From: an uncultured Acidobacteriia bacterium
Lineage (GTDB): Bacteria > Acidobacteriota > Terriglobia > Bryobacterales > Bryobacteraceae
Assembly (NCBI GenBank): GCA_903925015.1
Contig: CAIYDY010000176.1
Location: 1 to 32,993, forward strand
Direction of reading: 5' to 3'
DNA length: 32,993 bases
In this document: positions 8,525 through 15,731 of the stretch, piece by piece
Position numbering within the stretch: the stretch's first letter is position 1
How the letters are laid out: the number at the start of each line of letters is the position of its first letter
Program-made: the position numbers and the translations under genes
Notes under the pieces: generated by a model
The model's input: only the letters and a program-made list of their open reading frames with translations
Told to the model about the DNA's origin: nothing
Databases searched by the model: none

Positions 8525-10566
8525 ACCTTCTATTGGAAATTGGATGCGAGGAAATTCCCGGCTGGATGCTGCCGGGTGCCTTGGAGTATTTGGAGAAATC
8601 GGTCGGCGACTTGGCGCGCAACCGCCAGCTGGGCGATGTCACATTCCGCATGGATGCCACCCCGCGCCGCTTGGTGCTGCGCGCCGAAGGTCTGCTGGAG
8701 CAGGAGCCGGATTCGAGCGAACGCGTCTGGGGGCCGGCGAAAAGCGCACCTCCCGCCGCCGTCGCCGGATTTGCCAAGAAGCAAGGCGTTACGCCCGGGG
8801 ATCTCGAAGTCCTCTCGGACGGCAAGGTTGAAAAGTACAGCTACGTCCGGCAGACCGCCGGGTCCAGCGCCCTCGATATCCTCGCCGAGGAACTGCCCCA
8901 GATCATTCTGAAGACGCCGTTCCCCAAGACCATGTTCTGGCCCGGCAAGGGCGGAGCCCGGTTCATCCGGCCCATCCGGTGGATTGTGGCGCTTCTGGGC
9001 TCGGATGTGATTTCATTCGAAATCGCGGGCGTCTGGGCGGGCAACGAGTCCAGCGGCCACCGCAAGCTGGGTGCCGTGCGATTCCCCGTCACCTACGATA
9101 CATTTGAAGCGCGACTGCGCGAGAACTTCGTCATCCTCTCCGCAGCCGAGCGCCGCGCCCGTATCCGCGCCGTACCCACCAAGTACAAGTGCGACAACGA
9201 GTTGCTGGAAACCCTCGTCTACCTCACGGAATGGCCGACGCCGATCACCGGCTCGTTCGACACCGAATTCCTGGCTCTGCCGGGCGAGGTGCTCACCACC
9301 GTGATGCGCTACCACCAGAAGTATTTCTCGGTTGGAAACCCCGAGGGCGGGCTCGCACCATTGTTCGTTGCCGTCACCAACACCGACGGCGATCCGGCCG
9401 GACTGATTCGCCTCGGCAACGAGCGGGTCCTTCGTGCCCGCTTCAACGACGCCCGGTTCTTCTGGGATACAGACCAGAAGCGGAAACTGGAGGACCGCGT
9501 CAAAGACCTCGCCAATGTTACGTTCCAAGCCAAACTGGGCAGCTATCTGGAGAAGACCGAGCGGGTCACGGACTTGGCCTTCACCTTGCTGATCCACGCC
9601 CGGGCCAACGGCGCTCCGGTTTCGGACCAGGATCTGAAGGACGCGAAAGTCCGCTACGCCTTCGGTGAGGACAAGTCAGAGTTCCATGCTGTCCGCGCAG
9701 CAAGGCTCTGCAAGACTGACCTGACGACCGAGCTGGTGAAGGAATTCACCGAGCTCCAAGGCGTCGTCGGCGGCCTCTATTGCAAATTCCAGGGCGAGCC
9801 CGAGGAAGTGGCGACAGCTGTTTACGACCACTACAAGCCGGTCAGCATGGAGGATTCGATCCCCCGCACCGAGGCTGGCCGTGTCGTCGCCATTGCCGAC
9901 AAACTCGATACGCTCCGGGGTTGCTTCAAGGTGGGCCTGATCCCGTCGGGCTCCAAAGATCCGTTCGCATTGCGCCGTGCTGCGCAAGGCATCGTCAAGA
10001 TTGCGGTCGACGGCCAAATGCGCCTGCCCCTGCGGAACTTGATGGGCGACGACGCAGCTTTGGCCGATTTCTTCCTCGACCGTGTCCGTTACTATTTCCG
10101 CGAAGTCCTGGGGTACAAGTACGACGAAGTCAACGCTGTCATCGCATCGGGTTGGGACGATCTGGTCGACGTGGCCGAACGGCTGGAGGCGATCCGCGAG
10201 GCTCGTCCAACGGAGGATTTCGAGCCGGTGGCCGCCGGATTCAAGCGGATCAAGAACATTCTGAAGCAATCGGGTGGAGTCTCGGGTGGTTACATCGACC
10301 GGGCGTTGATCGAGGAGGGACCTGAAAACGGGCTCTTCGAGGCGACATCCGCGGCTGCCGAGCGGATGCCTTCGCTCTCGTGGCGGGAGAAAGTGCAGAC
10401 GCTGGCTTCCATGCGTCCCTACATCGACCGATTCTTCGACGGCGTCATGGTGAACGTGCCGGACGCAGCGGTCCGCCGCAACCGGTTGGCGCTGTTGGGC
10501 ACCATGCTGGCCGAGTTCTCAACAATTGCCGACTTCTCGGAAATCGTCACGGGCGGCGAAAAGTAA
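8521..10566 (+). CDS. glyS: glycyl-tRNA synthetase beta subunit
   Basis: A 681-residue beta subunit, which binds tRNA-Gly and is needed for aminoacylation together with GlyQ. The N-terminus [18 protein letters not shown] is the canonical start of the family. [42 protein letters not shown] and the HD-domain stretch [24 protein letters not shown] follow in the expected order, with the anticodon-binding DALR-like region at the C-terminus. Long upstream readings of the frame (to 8347) are only glyQ read out of phase; the ATG at 8521 overlapping the glyQ stop is right. Normal length, no lesions. Two hairpins follow the stop. Confidence 0.95.
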   Translation: MNLLLEIGCEEIPGWMLPGALEYLEKSVGDLARNRQLGDVTFRMDATPRRLVLRAEGLLEQEPDSSERVWGPAKSAPPAAVAGFAKKQGVTPGDLEVLSDGKVEKYSYVRQTAGSSALDILAEELPQIILKTPFPKTMFWPGKGGARFIRPIRWIVALLGSDVISFEIAGVWAGNESSGHRKLGAVRFPVTYDTFEARLRENFVILSAAERRARIRAVPTKYKCDNELLETLVYLTEWPTPITGSFDTEFLALPGEVLTTVMRYHQKYFSVGNPEGGLAPLFVAVTNTDGDPAGLIRLGNERVLRARFNDARFFWDTDQKRKLEDRVKDLANVTFQAKLGSYLEKTERVTDLAFTLLIHARANGAPVSDQDLKDAKVRYAFGEDKSEFHAVRAARLCKTDLTTELVKEFTELQGVVGGLYCKFQGEPEEVATAVYDHYKPVSMEDSIPRTEAGRVVAIADKLDTLRGCFKVGLIPSGSKDPFALRRAAQGIVKIAVDGQMRLPLRNLMGDDAALADFFLDRVRYYFREVLGYKYDEVNAVIASGWDDLVDVAERLEAIREARPTEDFEPVAAGFKRIKNILKQSGGVSGGYIDRALIEEGPENGLFEATSAAAERMPSLSWREKVQTLASMRPYIDRFFDGVMVNVPDAAVRRNRLALLGTMLAEFSTIADFSEIVTGGEK

Positions 10567-10572
10567 CCCACG

Positions 10573-10608
10573 CTGCCCCAAACGGAATGCACAAACCGTG
10601 TGGGGCAG
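10573..10608. terminator. hairpin after glyS (bidirectional terminator candidate)
   Basis: CTGCCCCA (10573-10580) pairs perfectly with TGGGGCAG (10601-10608). After one mismatch, ACGG (10582-10585) pairs with CCGT (10596-10599), closing a ten-base loop. It starts seven bases after the glyS stop, between convergent genes. There is no T-run, so it may be a Rho-dependent or structure-only terminator. Confidence 0.55.
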
Positions 10609-10622
10609 CCATTCTTGGCTGC

Positions 10623-10641
10623 AGCCGCCTTTGAGGCGGCT
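10623..10641. terminator. second hairpin between glyS and the convergent gene
   Basis: AGCCGCC (10623-10629) and GGCGGCT (10635-10641) form a perfect seven-base stem with a TTTGA loop. It lies 11 bases beyond the stop of the minus-strand gene and after the first glyS hairpin, so it could end transcription from either side. No T-run follows. Confidence 0.5.
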
Positions 10642-10651
10642 ATAACCGGCG

Positions 10652-11137
10652 TCACGTTCTCGGAAACTCCACTTTTAGCGTTCCCCCCACCGGCGTCGCC
10701 CGCCACTCCTCGAACAACTCGGCCCGCGTGGCCCGCAGCCGCACCAATTCCGCTTCCGACACCGGTCGCGGTCTTGGTCTCCCCGAATTGGCAGCATTCA
10801 TGGCTGCCGTCTCGTTGAACTCCCCACTGCTGAACACCACACCGCAGTTGCGTTCCGTATCCAGCACGCCCACCAGGTATTCCACTTCGATCGCCTCCTC
10901 CGGCAACGGCCCCCGGGCACCCTTCCCGCTGGTGTCCTCGATATCCCACCCCTGCGATATCAGCCCGTAGAAGCCGTTCCTGAATCCCAGCACGGACTCC
11001 ACCGTCAAATGCGTCAAGTCATGCAGTGCGAAATGGGCTCCATGCTTCTTCTGTTTCTGCCACGTTACGGAATCATCCTCCCGCGTGCACCGCAGCAGCC
11101 CGCTTCCGTCCTCCGTCTTCCGGATCTCCACTTTCAC
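10652..11137 (-). CDS. conserved hypothetical protein (about 161 aa)
   Basis: A soluble protein without signal peptide. The GTG at 11137 gives an N-terminus MKVEIRKTEDGSGLLRC that looks like a natural beginning; an in-frame ATG at 11161 would add eight residues of no evident character. Recognisable stretches are DSVTWQKQKKHGAHFALHD, followed by LTHLTVESVLGFRNGFYGLI and GWDIEDTSGKGARGPLPEEA. The His-rich HGAHFALHDLTH part could bind metal, but no fold is recognised. I believe similar proteins are widespread in acidobacteria as lone genes, from memory only. The C-terminal 45 residues are Arg/Glu-rich and helical. It converges with glyS and is divergent from the secreted-protein gene at 11191. 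Function unknown. Confidence 0.7.
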   Translation of the reverse strand: MKVEIRKTEDGSGLLRCTREDDSVTWQKQKKHGAHFALHDLTHLTVESVLGFRNGFYGLISQGWDIEDTSGKGARGPLPEEAIEVEYLVGVLDTERNCGVVFSSGEFNETAAMNAANSGRPRPRPVSEAELVRLRATRAELFEEWRATPVGGTLKVEFPRT

Positions 11138-11190
11138 ACGACCATCGTGCCACAAACACATGGGCCTCGCATCCGCTGTAGAATCGGGAT

Positions 11191-12567
11191 TTGGACATCA
11201 CGCGCCGCACCGCCTGCCTCAGCCTGATCGCAATGCCCGCCCTGCGGCTGGCGGCGCAAAACCGCCCGGACGGGTTCCGCGTCTATACGGACGCTCCCCG
11301 GCTCTTTCTGCGTCCGGCGCGGCTCCGCCTGTTGCGGCGCGAAAAGCAGCGCCAATCCATCCGCTGGGAGCAGTTTGAAGGCCTCTGGGCCGGCAACGCG
11401 CCCTTCCCCGAGCCAGGCTGGACCGCCGCGCTCCACTACCAGATCAGCGAGGAGGCCGGTTCCGGTCGGAAAGCCATCACTTGGGCCCTCGAAAACTCCT
11501 CCACCGACCTCCGCCAATTGGCGCTCATCGCCGACTGGTGCGCCCCCCTGTTGTCGGCCTCGGAAAAGACCCGGCTCCATGCGAAACTCCAGCGCGGTGT
11601 CGCCGGACCATCGCCGAAAACCCTCGCCGCAGCCCGGGACCGCGTCATGGGCGCCGTCGTTCTCTCCGCAGCCCAGCCCGAACTGGCCGAAAAGGTTCTA
11701 ACCGACGTTTTCGACGGCTTCTGGCTCGGCAACTTCATCGCCAACCTCAAAGCCGCCAAGACACGCCTTCCCAACGCCGACGCCGCCCCCCTGATGGAGC
11801 TTCTCCACGTCTTCCGCGACAGCGTCAATTTTGACCTGCGCGATACTTTCCCCAAGTGGTTCAAGGAATACCCCCTGATCCACCTGATGGCCCACTACCC
11901 GCCACCCTTCCCGGCCTCCGAAAACGAATACCGCATCCCCGCCGATTCGCTCATCGACAAGCGCGGCCCCGACCTCGACAAGGCCGTCATGTCCCGCACC
12001 GCCGAACTTTCGATGGTCGCCTACGATACCAATTCCGCCGAAACCCAGCTGCTCCAGGGTTTCCTGATGAATGACCGGTTCCTGATGCGAGGCACCGCCG
12101 GACTCCCCTACGAACTCATGTGGGCCAACCCCTACCAGCCCGGTCTCAGCTACTACCACGTGCCGTTGGCGCAGCACGACCCCATCGGTGGCCAACTCTT
12201 CGTCCGCTCCACCTGGGAGGATGACGCCACTTGGATCGGCTTCTTCGAGGGCCAGCTCCAGCTGTTTTCCGAAGGCAGTGTTACCCGCTTGGACCCGAAG
12301 ATTTCGCGCGAGCCCCTCGACATCGAGGAAGCGACGGTCTTCTTCGCCCGCAATGCCGACAAGTTCACCGTCCCCGCGCGCAAAGCCGAGGAGGCCACCG
12401 ACGACGTCTTCCTCGTAGGTCTCCAGCCCAACAAGGCGTACCATGTCGAAGTGGATGGGGAGGAGATGGTGGAGGAGATGGCCGACCCCGGGGGCATCAT
12501 CTTCCTGCCCGGCCTGCCCACCAGTGCTGTCGTTCGTCTGACCCCCGCACCGGTTTTCTCGGCGTGA
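11191..12567 (+). CDS. exported protein of unknown function (possible lyase-like architecture)
   Basis: A 458-residue exported protein. Translation appears to begin at TTG (11191), giving MDITRRTACLSLIAMPALRL, a twin-arginine-containing signal segment, with AAQ as a likely cleavage point. Residues 40-240 are predicted mostly helical (many WALENS, LRQLALIADWCAP, DRVMGAVVLSAAQPELAEKV-like repeats). Residues 270-458 are beta-rich, with GGQLFVRSTWEDDATWIGFF and FLMRGTAGLPYELMWANPYQPG. A helical toroid followed by a beta-sandwich is the build of heparinase II/III-type polysaccharide lyases, but I see no signature catalytic residues, so this is only a suggestion. Synonymous codons are strongly C-ending. 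It sits alone between divergent and co-directional neighbours. Confidence 0.7.
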   Translation: MDITRRTACLSLIAMPALRLAAQNRPDGFRVYTDAPRLFLRPARLRLLRREKQRQSIRWEQFEGLWAGNAPFPEPGWTAALHYQISEEAGSGRKAITWALENSSTDLRQLALIADWCAPLLSASEKTRLHAKLQRGVAGPSPKTLAAARDRVMGAVVLSAAQPELAEKVLTDVFDGFWLGNFIANLKAAKTRLPNADAAPLMELLHVFRDSVNFDLRDTFPKWFKEYPLIHLMAHYPPPFPASENEYRIPADSLIDKRGPDLDKAVMSRTAELSMVAYDTNSAETQLLQGFLMNDRFLMRGTAGLPYELMWANPYQPGLSYYHVPLAQHDPIGGQLFVRSTWEDDATWIGFFEGQLQLFSEGSVTRLDPKISREPLDIEEATVFFARNADKFTVPARKAEEATDDVFLVGLQPNKAYHVEVDGEEMVEEMADPGGIIFLPGLPTSAVVRLTPAPVFSA

Positions 12568-12584
12568 CGCGCTAATCTGGCTGT

Positions 12585-13313
12585 ATGGGTTTCCTGACGC
12601 CCGTCAATGTGGCGAGCAGTTTGTTTTTCGAAACTCCGACGGAGATTTTCGCCCGCGTTCACCGCGAATTGCGCCCGAGGACCACGGTTCCGCCGATCCA
12701 GATCGAATACAAGGAGTTCGCCAACGCCGATAGTCGGATCAAGCTGGAGGGCGGTCTGCTGGACGTGAAGATCACGGACCTGCTTTCCGGCGCGCCCTCC
12801 CCAGTCACCGAATCACTGGCGCAGATTCTTCTGTCCAAGCTCTACCGGAAGCCGATCGGCAAACAGTATGAGCACCGCTACCGGCTATACCTGAATCGCA
12901 AGGAGATGCGGAAGCGGATCAGCCACGTACGTCAGACCCGCGGACGGAAAGTCCACCTGGGCAGCCAGGGCGCGGTGTACAACTTGGAAACTGTGTTCGA
13001 GGATTTGAACGCGAAGCATTTCGGGGGGATGATGGCCCGTCCCTCGCTGGGTTGGAGCCACGTTCGGTCGCGGACACGGCTGGGGCACTTCGATCCCTCC
13101 CACCAGATGATCGTGATCAGCCGCATCTTCGATGACCCGAAGGCCCCGAAACTGGCTCTGGAGTACGTGATGTTCCACGAAATGCTCCACCTGCACTATC
13201 CGGTGGACCATTCCGGCACCCGAAGGTGCGTCCATACGCCGGAATTCAAGGCGCATGAAAAGCAGTTTCCTGAATTCACCGAGGCGAAGGCCTTGTTGAA
13301 GAAGATGTGGTAA
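12585..13313 (+). CDS. SprT-like zinc metalloprotein
   Basis: A 242-residue cytoplasmic protein. The C-terminal half is a SprT-like (zincin) domain: VFEDLNAKHFGG at about 137, LGWSHVRSRTRLGHFDPSHQMIVISR, then H198-E-M-L-H202 (the HExxH zinc site with general base Glu199), and a probable third ligand His217. The N-terminal 110 residues are not recognised. The codons are G-ending, opposite to the C-ending preceding gene 18 bases upstream. SprT/Spartan relatives cleave DNA-protein crosslinks in eukaryotes; the bacterial role is not established. The start ATG at 12585 is the first in frame and fits the spacing. It is followed within 40 bases by tRNA-Arg. Confidence 0.82.
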   Translation: MGFLTPVNVASSLFFETPTEIFARVHRELRPRTTVPPIQIEYKEFANADSRIKLEGGLLDVKITDLLSGAPSPVTESLAQILLSKLYRKPIGKQYEHRYRLYLNRKEMRKRISHVRQTRGRKVHLGSQGAVYNLETVFEDLNAKHFGGMMARPSLGWSHVRSRTRLGHFDPSHQMIVISRIFDDPKAPKLALEYVMFHEMLHLHYPVDHSGTRRCVHTPEFKAHEKQFPEFTEAKALLKKMW

Positions 13314-13349
13314 CGTGGGGATATTCCTTCCGCAGTTGTTCCCCCTTGT

Positions 13350-13426
13350 GCGCCCGTAGCTCAGTTGGATAGAGCGGCTGGCTTCGAACCAGTAGGCCGG
13401 GAGTTCGAATCTCTCCGGGCGCACCA
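13350..13426 (+). tRNA. tRNA-Arg(TCG)
   Basis: A complete 77-base cloverleaf. The acceptor GCGCCCG pairs with CGGGCGC. The D-arm contains GCTC...GAGC. The anticodon arm is GCTGG-CTTCGAA-CCAGT, with anticodon TCG reading CGA. The T-arm is GGGAG-TTCGAAT-CTCTC, the discriminator is A, and CCA is encoded. It lies 36 bases downstream of the SprT-like gene. tRNA genes are common integration points; the accessory DNA that follows (13.4-15.7 kb) begins right after it, though no second copy of the tRNA 3' end is visible in the window. Confidence 0.97.
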
Positions 13427-13458
13427 ATCGAATCCATTACCGGAACTACACTGGGCAC

Positions 13459-13620
13459 CTCCAGCGCTGGCCATAAGTACATTCTGAGCAGTCTGGGGAG
13501 CATGATTACCACGAGGAACAAGACAAAGCCCGGGTGGACCCTTTCAAGAGGGAACTGTGCCAACCCGTCGTCCTGGATCAATAGGTATGCGGGTAAGGCA
13601 AAAGTCGTTGCAATGATCAT
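13459..13620 (-). pseudogene. remnant of a small membrane protein, paralogue of the next entry
   Basis: The ATG at 13620 begins MIIATTFALPAYLLIQDDG and runs to LLRMYLWPALE, 54 residues that align end-to-end with the neighbouring 55-residue ORF (13657-13824): start MMIAS/MIIAT, AFLLI/AYLLI, TPKLIKAYL/LPRLLRMYL. Where the paralogue stops, this frame has lost its stop codon. It reads on through the reverse complement of tRNA-Arg and into the end of the SprT-like gene (to 13276), which cannot be functional coding. I therefore treat it as a decayed copy. One or two membrane helices are likely. Function unknown. Confidence 0.35.
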
Positions 13621-13656
13621 GCCTTCCTACATGCACCTGGACAGCCAATCGCCGCA

Positions 13657-13824
13657 CTACTTGTGATCGGCCGCCCGCAGGTAGGCTTTGATCAACTTGG
13701 GAGTAATCAGGGTCGCAGCGACCAAGGCATATCCCCAAGGGGCCGATTCGGCCGGAAACTGGGAAGTTCCGAAGTCTGCGATCAGGAGGAAAGCGGCGTG
13801 GCAGGCGGAGGAGGCGATCATCAT
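13657..13824 (-). CDS. small putative membrane protein (55 aa)
   Basis: The start is ATG at 13824 (the codon after it is also ATG). The product is two hydrophobic segments (MMIASSACHAAFLLIADFG and APWGYALVAATLITPKLI) joined by a short polar turn, ending LRAADHK. It resembles the translated region immediately downstream (13459-13620), which supports it being, or having been, a real gene rather than chance. A longer version from a TTG at 13860 is possible. It lies in otherwise gene-poor DNA between tRNA-Arg and the dnaE-tail repeat. Role unknown; it could itself be a relic. Confidence 0.35.
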   Translation of the reverse strand: MMIASSACHAAFLLIADFGTSQFPAESAPWGYALVAATLITPKLIKAYLRAADHK

Positions 13825-13981
13825 GCCCTCAAGATTGCAGCTGATTTGCCAAATCTCCAAATGATTCGGCTTCCAATGGAATCAATGGTTTAGGGTTGGT
13901 GCGCATCTGCTTCGCGCGAGTGGTGTTCCAAAACGGAATGTTCCGCCGCCGTCTATGTTGGACCGATACCGACACGACTTG

Positions 13982-14026
13982 CATCCCTATGTTCTTCAAC
14001 GTATCCGCTCCGCAAGTCCGCGTGAC
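13982..14026 (-). repeat. diverged copy of the dnaE 3' end (direct repeat, left copy)
   Basis: 45 bases match 15735-15779 (the last codons of dnaE) at 37 of 45 positions, in the same orientation. All eight differences are transitions. Read on the minus strand it encodes TRTCGADTLKNIGM, against TRICGVDTLENMGM at the DnaE C-terminus. The dnaE stop codon that should follow is changed (TAG to CAA). Similarity ends abruptly at the inner edge. It may be the displaced original 3' end of dnaE after insertion of the 1.7-kb segment, or a relic of another dnaE gene. No other gene is visible between 13827 and 14053. Confidence 0.7.
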
Positions 14027-14053
14027 CCATCCCTGATAGGATAATCGTTCTAT

Positions 14054-14302
14054 ATGGCTAGTCAGTTCGATTCCGAAGAACACCAGTTGATGGCCCAGTG
14101 GGTTGCTACTTGGCGTACCGCGAGCCCGGAGCTTGCCGCCGTGCGCCGTGCGGAATCCCGTTCGCTGGCTGTGCAGGAGGCTGTTCTCGATCTTTTTGAC
14201 GGCATGGATTCCGTCTTCACCGCTGTCGGTTCGACTACCTCGGGATTAGTGGAGCAGCAAATGTGGTTCTCCCGGCTGCGGGAATCCGGGACCGCGAAGT
14301 GA
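14054..14302 (+). CDS. small protein upstream of the nucleotidyltransferase (82 aa)
   Basis: An 82-residue soluble, mostly helical protein: RTASPELAAVRRAESRSLAV at residues 22-41, LDLFDGMDSVF in the middle and TTSGLVEQQMWFSRLRES at the end. The 'R...R...A...L.DLFD...' and 'TSGLVEQQ..F..L' elements look family-like, and the gene is coupled to the nucleotidyltransferase gene, whose likely GTG start overlaps this stop by four bases (GTGA). The start ATG at 14054 has an AGGA about 14 bases upstream. It is the first gene inside the segment bounded by the dnaE-tail repeats. By position it could be an antitoxin or subunit partner of the nucleotidyltransferase; unproven. Confidence 0.6.
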   Translation: MASQFDSEEHQLMAQWVATWRTASPELAAVRRAESRSLAVQEAVLDLFDGMDSVFTAVGSTTSGLVEQQMWFSRLRESGTAK

Positions 14303-14871
14303 ATGCCCTGTTGGATGCCGCAGTGGGCATTCAAAACCTCTTGGACCGGTTTGGTTGGCGCTACTGCATTATTGGCGGAATCGCATTGCTCAGATGGGGT
14401 GATGCCCGCTTGACCCGTGACGTGGATTTGGCCCTTCTAACAGGTTTTGGTCGCGAAGACGAGTTTACGATCCCTCTCTTGGATGCCGGCTATGTGGGAC
14501 GCATTCCAGATGCTGCCGCATTCGCCCGGCGCAACCGCGTCTTGCTCGTTACCGCGCCGAACGGAGTTCCGGTGGATATTTCGCTAGCGGCATTGCCCTT
14601 CGAGGCTCGGGCCGTGGAACGGGCGACTCACTTCGAGTTTGCTCCCGGATGTTCGCTCAAGACCTGTTCGGCTGAGGATCTCCTTGTATTCAAGTTGTTC
14701 GCGTTCCGCCCCCAGGATTTGGTGGACGTCGAATCGGTCGCGTCAAAATGGGGTCGATCCTTGGATTGGGCCTACGTGGAGGAGAACCTGGCACCTTTGG
14801 CGGAACTGAAGGAGACGCCAGCGATCATGCAGAAGTTGGCCGGATTGCAGCGGACGCACGAACGCAGTTGA
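14299..14871 (+). CDS. AbiEii-type / DUF6036-like nucleotidyltransferase
   Basis: About 190 residues from a GTG that overlaps the upstream stop by four bases; another GTG at 14263 is in frame. It has a nucleotidyltransferase (DNA polymerase beta-like) fold. The signature is IIGGIALLRWGDARLTRDVDL, with G26-G27 and the metal ligands D41-x-D43; a third acidic ligand is D93 in GVPVDISL. The segment KTCSAEDLLVFKLFAFRPQDLVDVES matches the C-terminal part of AbiEii/MenT-like toxins and related nucleotidyltransferases ('S.EDLI..K..A.R..D..DV..'). Family members transfer nucleotides to tRNA or proteins in abortive-infection and toxin-antitoxin systems. No AbiEi-type transcriptional repressor is next to it; instead there is the 82-residue protein before and an Abi-alpha-like protein after. 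Confidence 0.75.
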   Translation: MNALLDAAVGIQNLLDRFGWRYCIIGGIALLRWGDARLTRDVDLALLTGFGREDEFTIPLLDAGYVGRIPDAAAFARRNRVLLVTAPNGVPVDISLAALPFEARAVERATHFEFAPGCSLKTCSAEDLLVFKLFAFRPQDLVDVESVASKWGRSLDWAYVEENLAPLAELKETPAIMQKLAGLQRTHERS

Positions 14872-14911
14872 GCTGGGGCGCCTGCATGCCATCGCATGTT
14901 CATGTCTTTGG

Positions 14912-15724
14912 GTGGCAGGGCCGGTCCGGACCAAAAACTGTCTCCGATATGGAACATTTGATAGACTCATCCGTTTGGATCAGATAACTGCATACGTTGC
15001 GAACCTGGTACTTTCGGAAGCGGCGAGCTTCATGGCACGACTTGCGCGTCAGGAAATTAGGGACAGATTCCAAGATTGGAGTGAGCGCCGACAACAAAAT
15101 AGCCTTCAACTCTTTGAGCGGGCGGGCAGCTTCCTTCACAGCCGGGAAGTGCAGCCGAGTTGGCCACCTCCCAAACTTCTGGGAGCGATTCTTGAGTTCA
15201 GCACCCAGGAAGAAGACAGGACGCTTCAAGAAAAGTGGGCAGCTCTGCTCGCATCGGCGATGACTCCGACAGGAGGTCCAACGGTGCATCCATCTTTCCC
15301 AAGCATCCTCAGCAATTTCACCGTCGCGGACGCTTGGCTGCTGGACTGGTGCTATCAGCGCGCATGCACCAAGAATCGGGACGCCGACAACTATAATACG
15401 GAGATTGGCAGCGAGGAGGGCCTGCTTGGCGTGTTTCGCGGATCTCCCTTTGCCCGAAGTAAGGCCGCCGCGGTGCAACCGCAATGGACCAGAGATCACG
15501 TCGTCGAGTTCATGTCGACAAAAAAGGAGGACGACGGCAATGGTGCAATGGCCCTGGGCACGTTGGTAAGTTTTGGCTTGTTGAGACAACGCCAAGAAGA
15601 AGCCACTGAATACCAACGTTCCTACACGACGCTACTCTTAACGCCCTTGGGTTTCTGTTTCGCTGCCGCATGCCAACCCGGTTTGCGGGACATATACCCT
15701 GACGATATTGACGAAGGCTGGTAG
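14912..15724 (+). CDS. Abi-alpha/DUF4393-like protein
   Basis: Up to 270 residues from a GTG at 14912; an ATG at 15032 (residue 41) is an alternative. The best-supported segment is residues 86-117, PPPKLLGAILEFSTQEEDR then LQEKWAALLASAM, followed by HPSFPSILSNFTVADAWLLD. This is the core pattern of the Abi-alpha (DUF4393) family: 'P.K....IL..AS.E.D..LQ..WA.LLA.AM...HPSF..IL..L...DA..L'. Members are linked to abortive infection but the mechanism is not known. The C-terminal part (GTLVSFGLLRQRQ and LLLTPLGFCFAAACQ) resembles a winged-helix-like tail. It starts 40 bases after the nucleotidyltransferase and ends 7 bases before the convergent dnaE stop. Base use is clearly more A+T-rich than dnaE, consistent with transfer. 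Confidence 0.65.
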   Translation: MAGPVRTKNCLRYGTFDRLIRLDQITAYVANLVLSEAASFMARLARQEIRDRFQDWSERRQQNSLQLFERAGSFLHSREVQPSWPPPKLLGAILEFSTQEEDRTLQEKWAALLASAMTPTGGPTVHPSFPSILSNFTVADAWLLDWCYQRACTKNRDADNYNTEIGSEEGLLGVFRGSPFARSKAAAVQPQWTRDHVVEFMSTKKEDDGNGAMALGTLVSFGLLRQRQEEATEYQRSYTTLLLTPLGFCFAAACQPGLRDIYPDDIDEGW

Positions 15725-15731
15725 CCCCCCC

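Noticed and set aside
12885-13427. Minus-strand protein starting MVRPERFELPAYWFEASRS over the tRNA
   Set aside because: This is the well-known false translation of the complement of a tRNA gene, continued antisense through the SprT-like gene.
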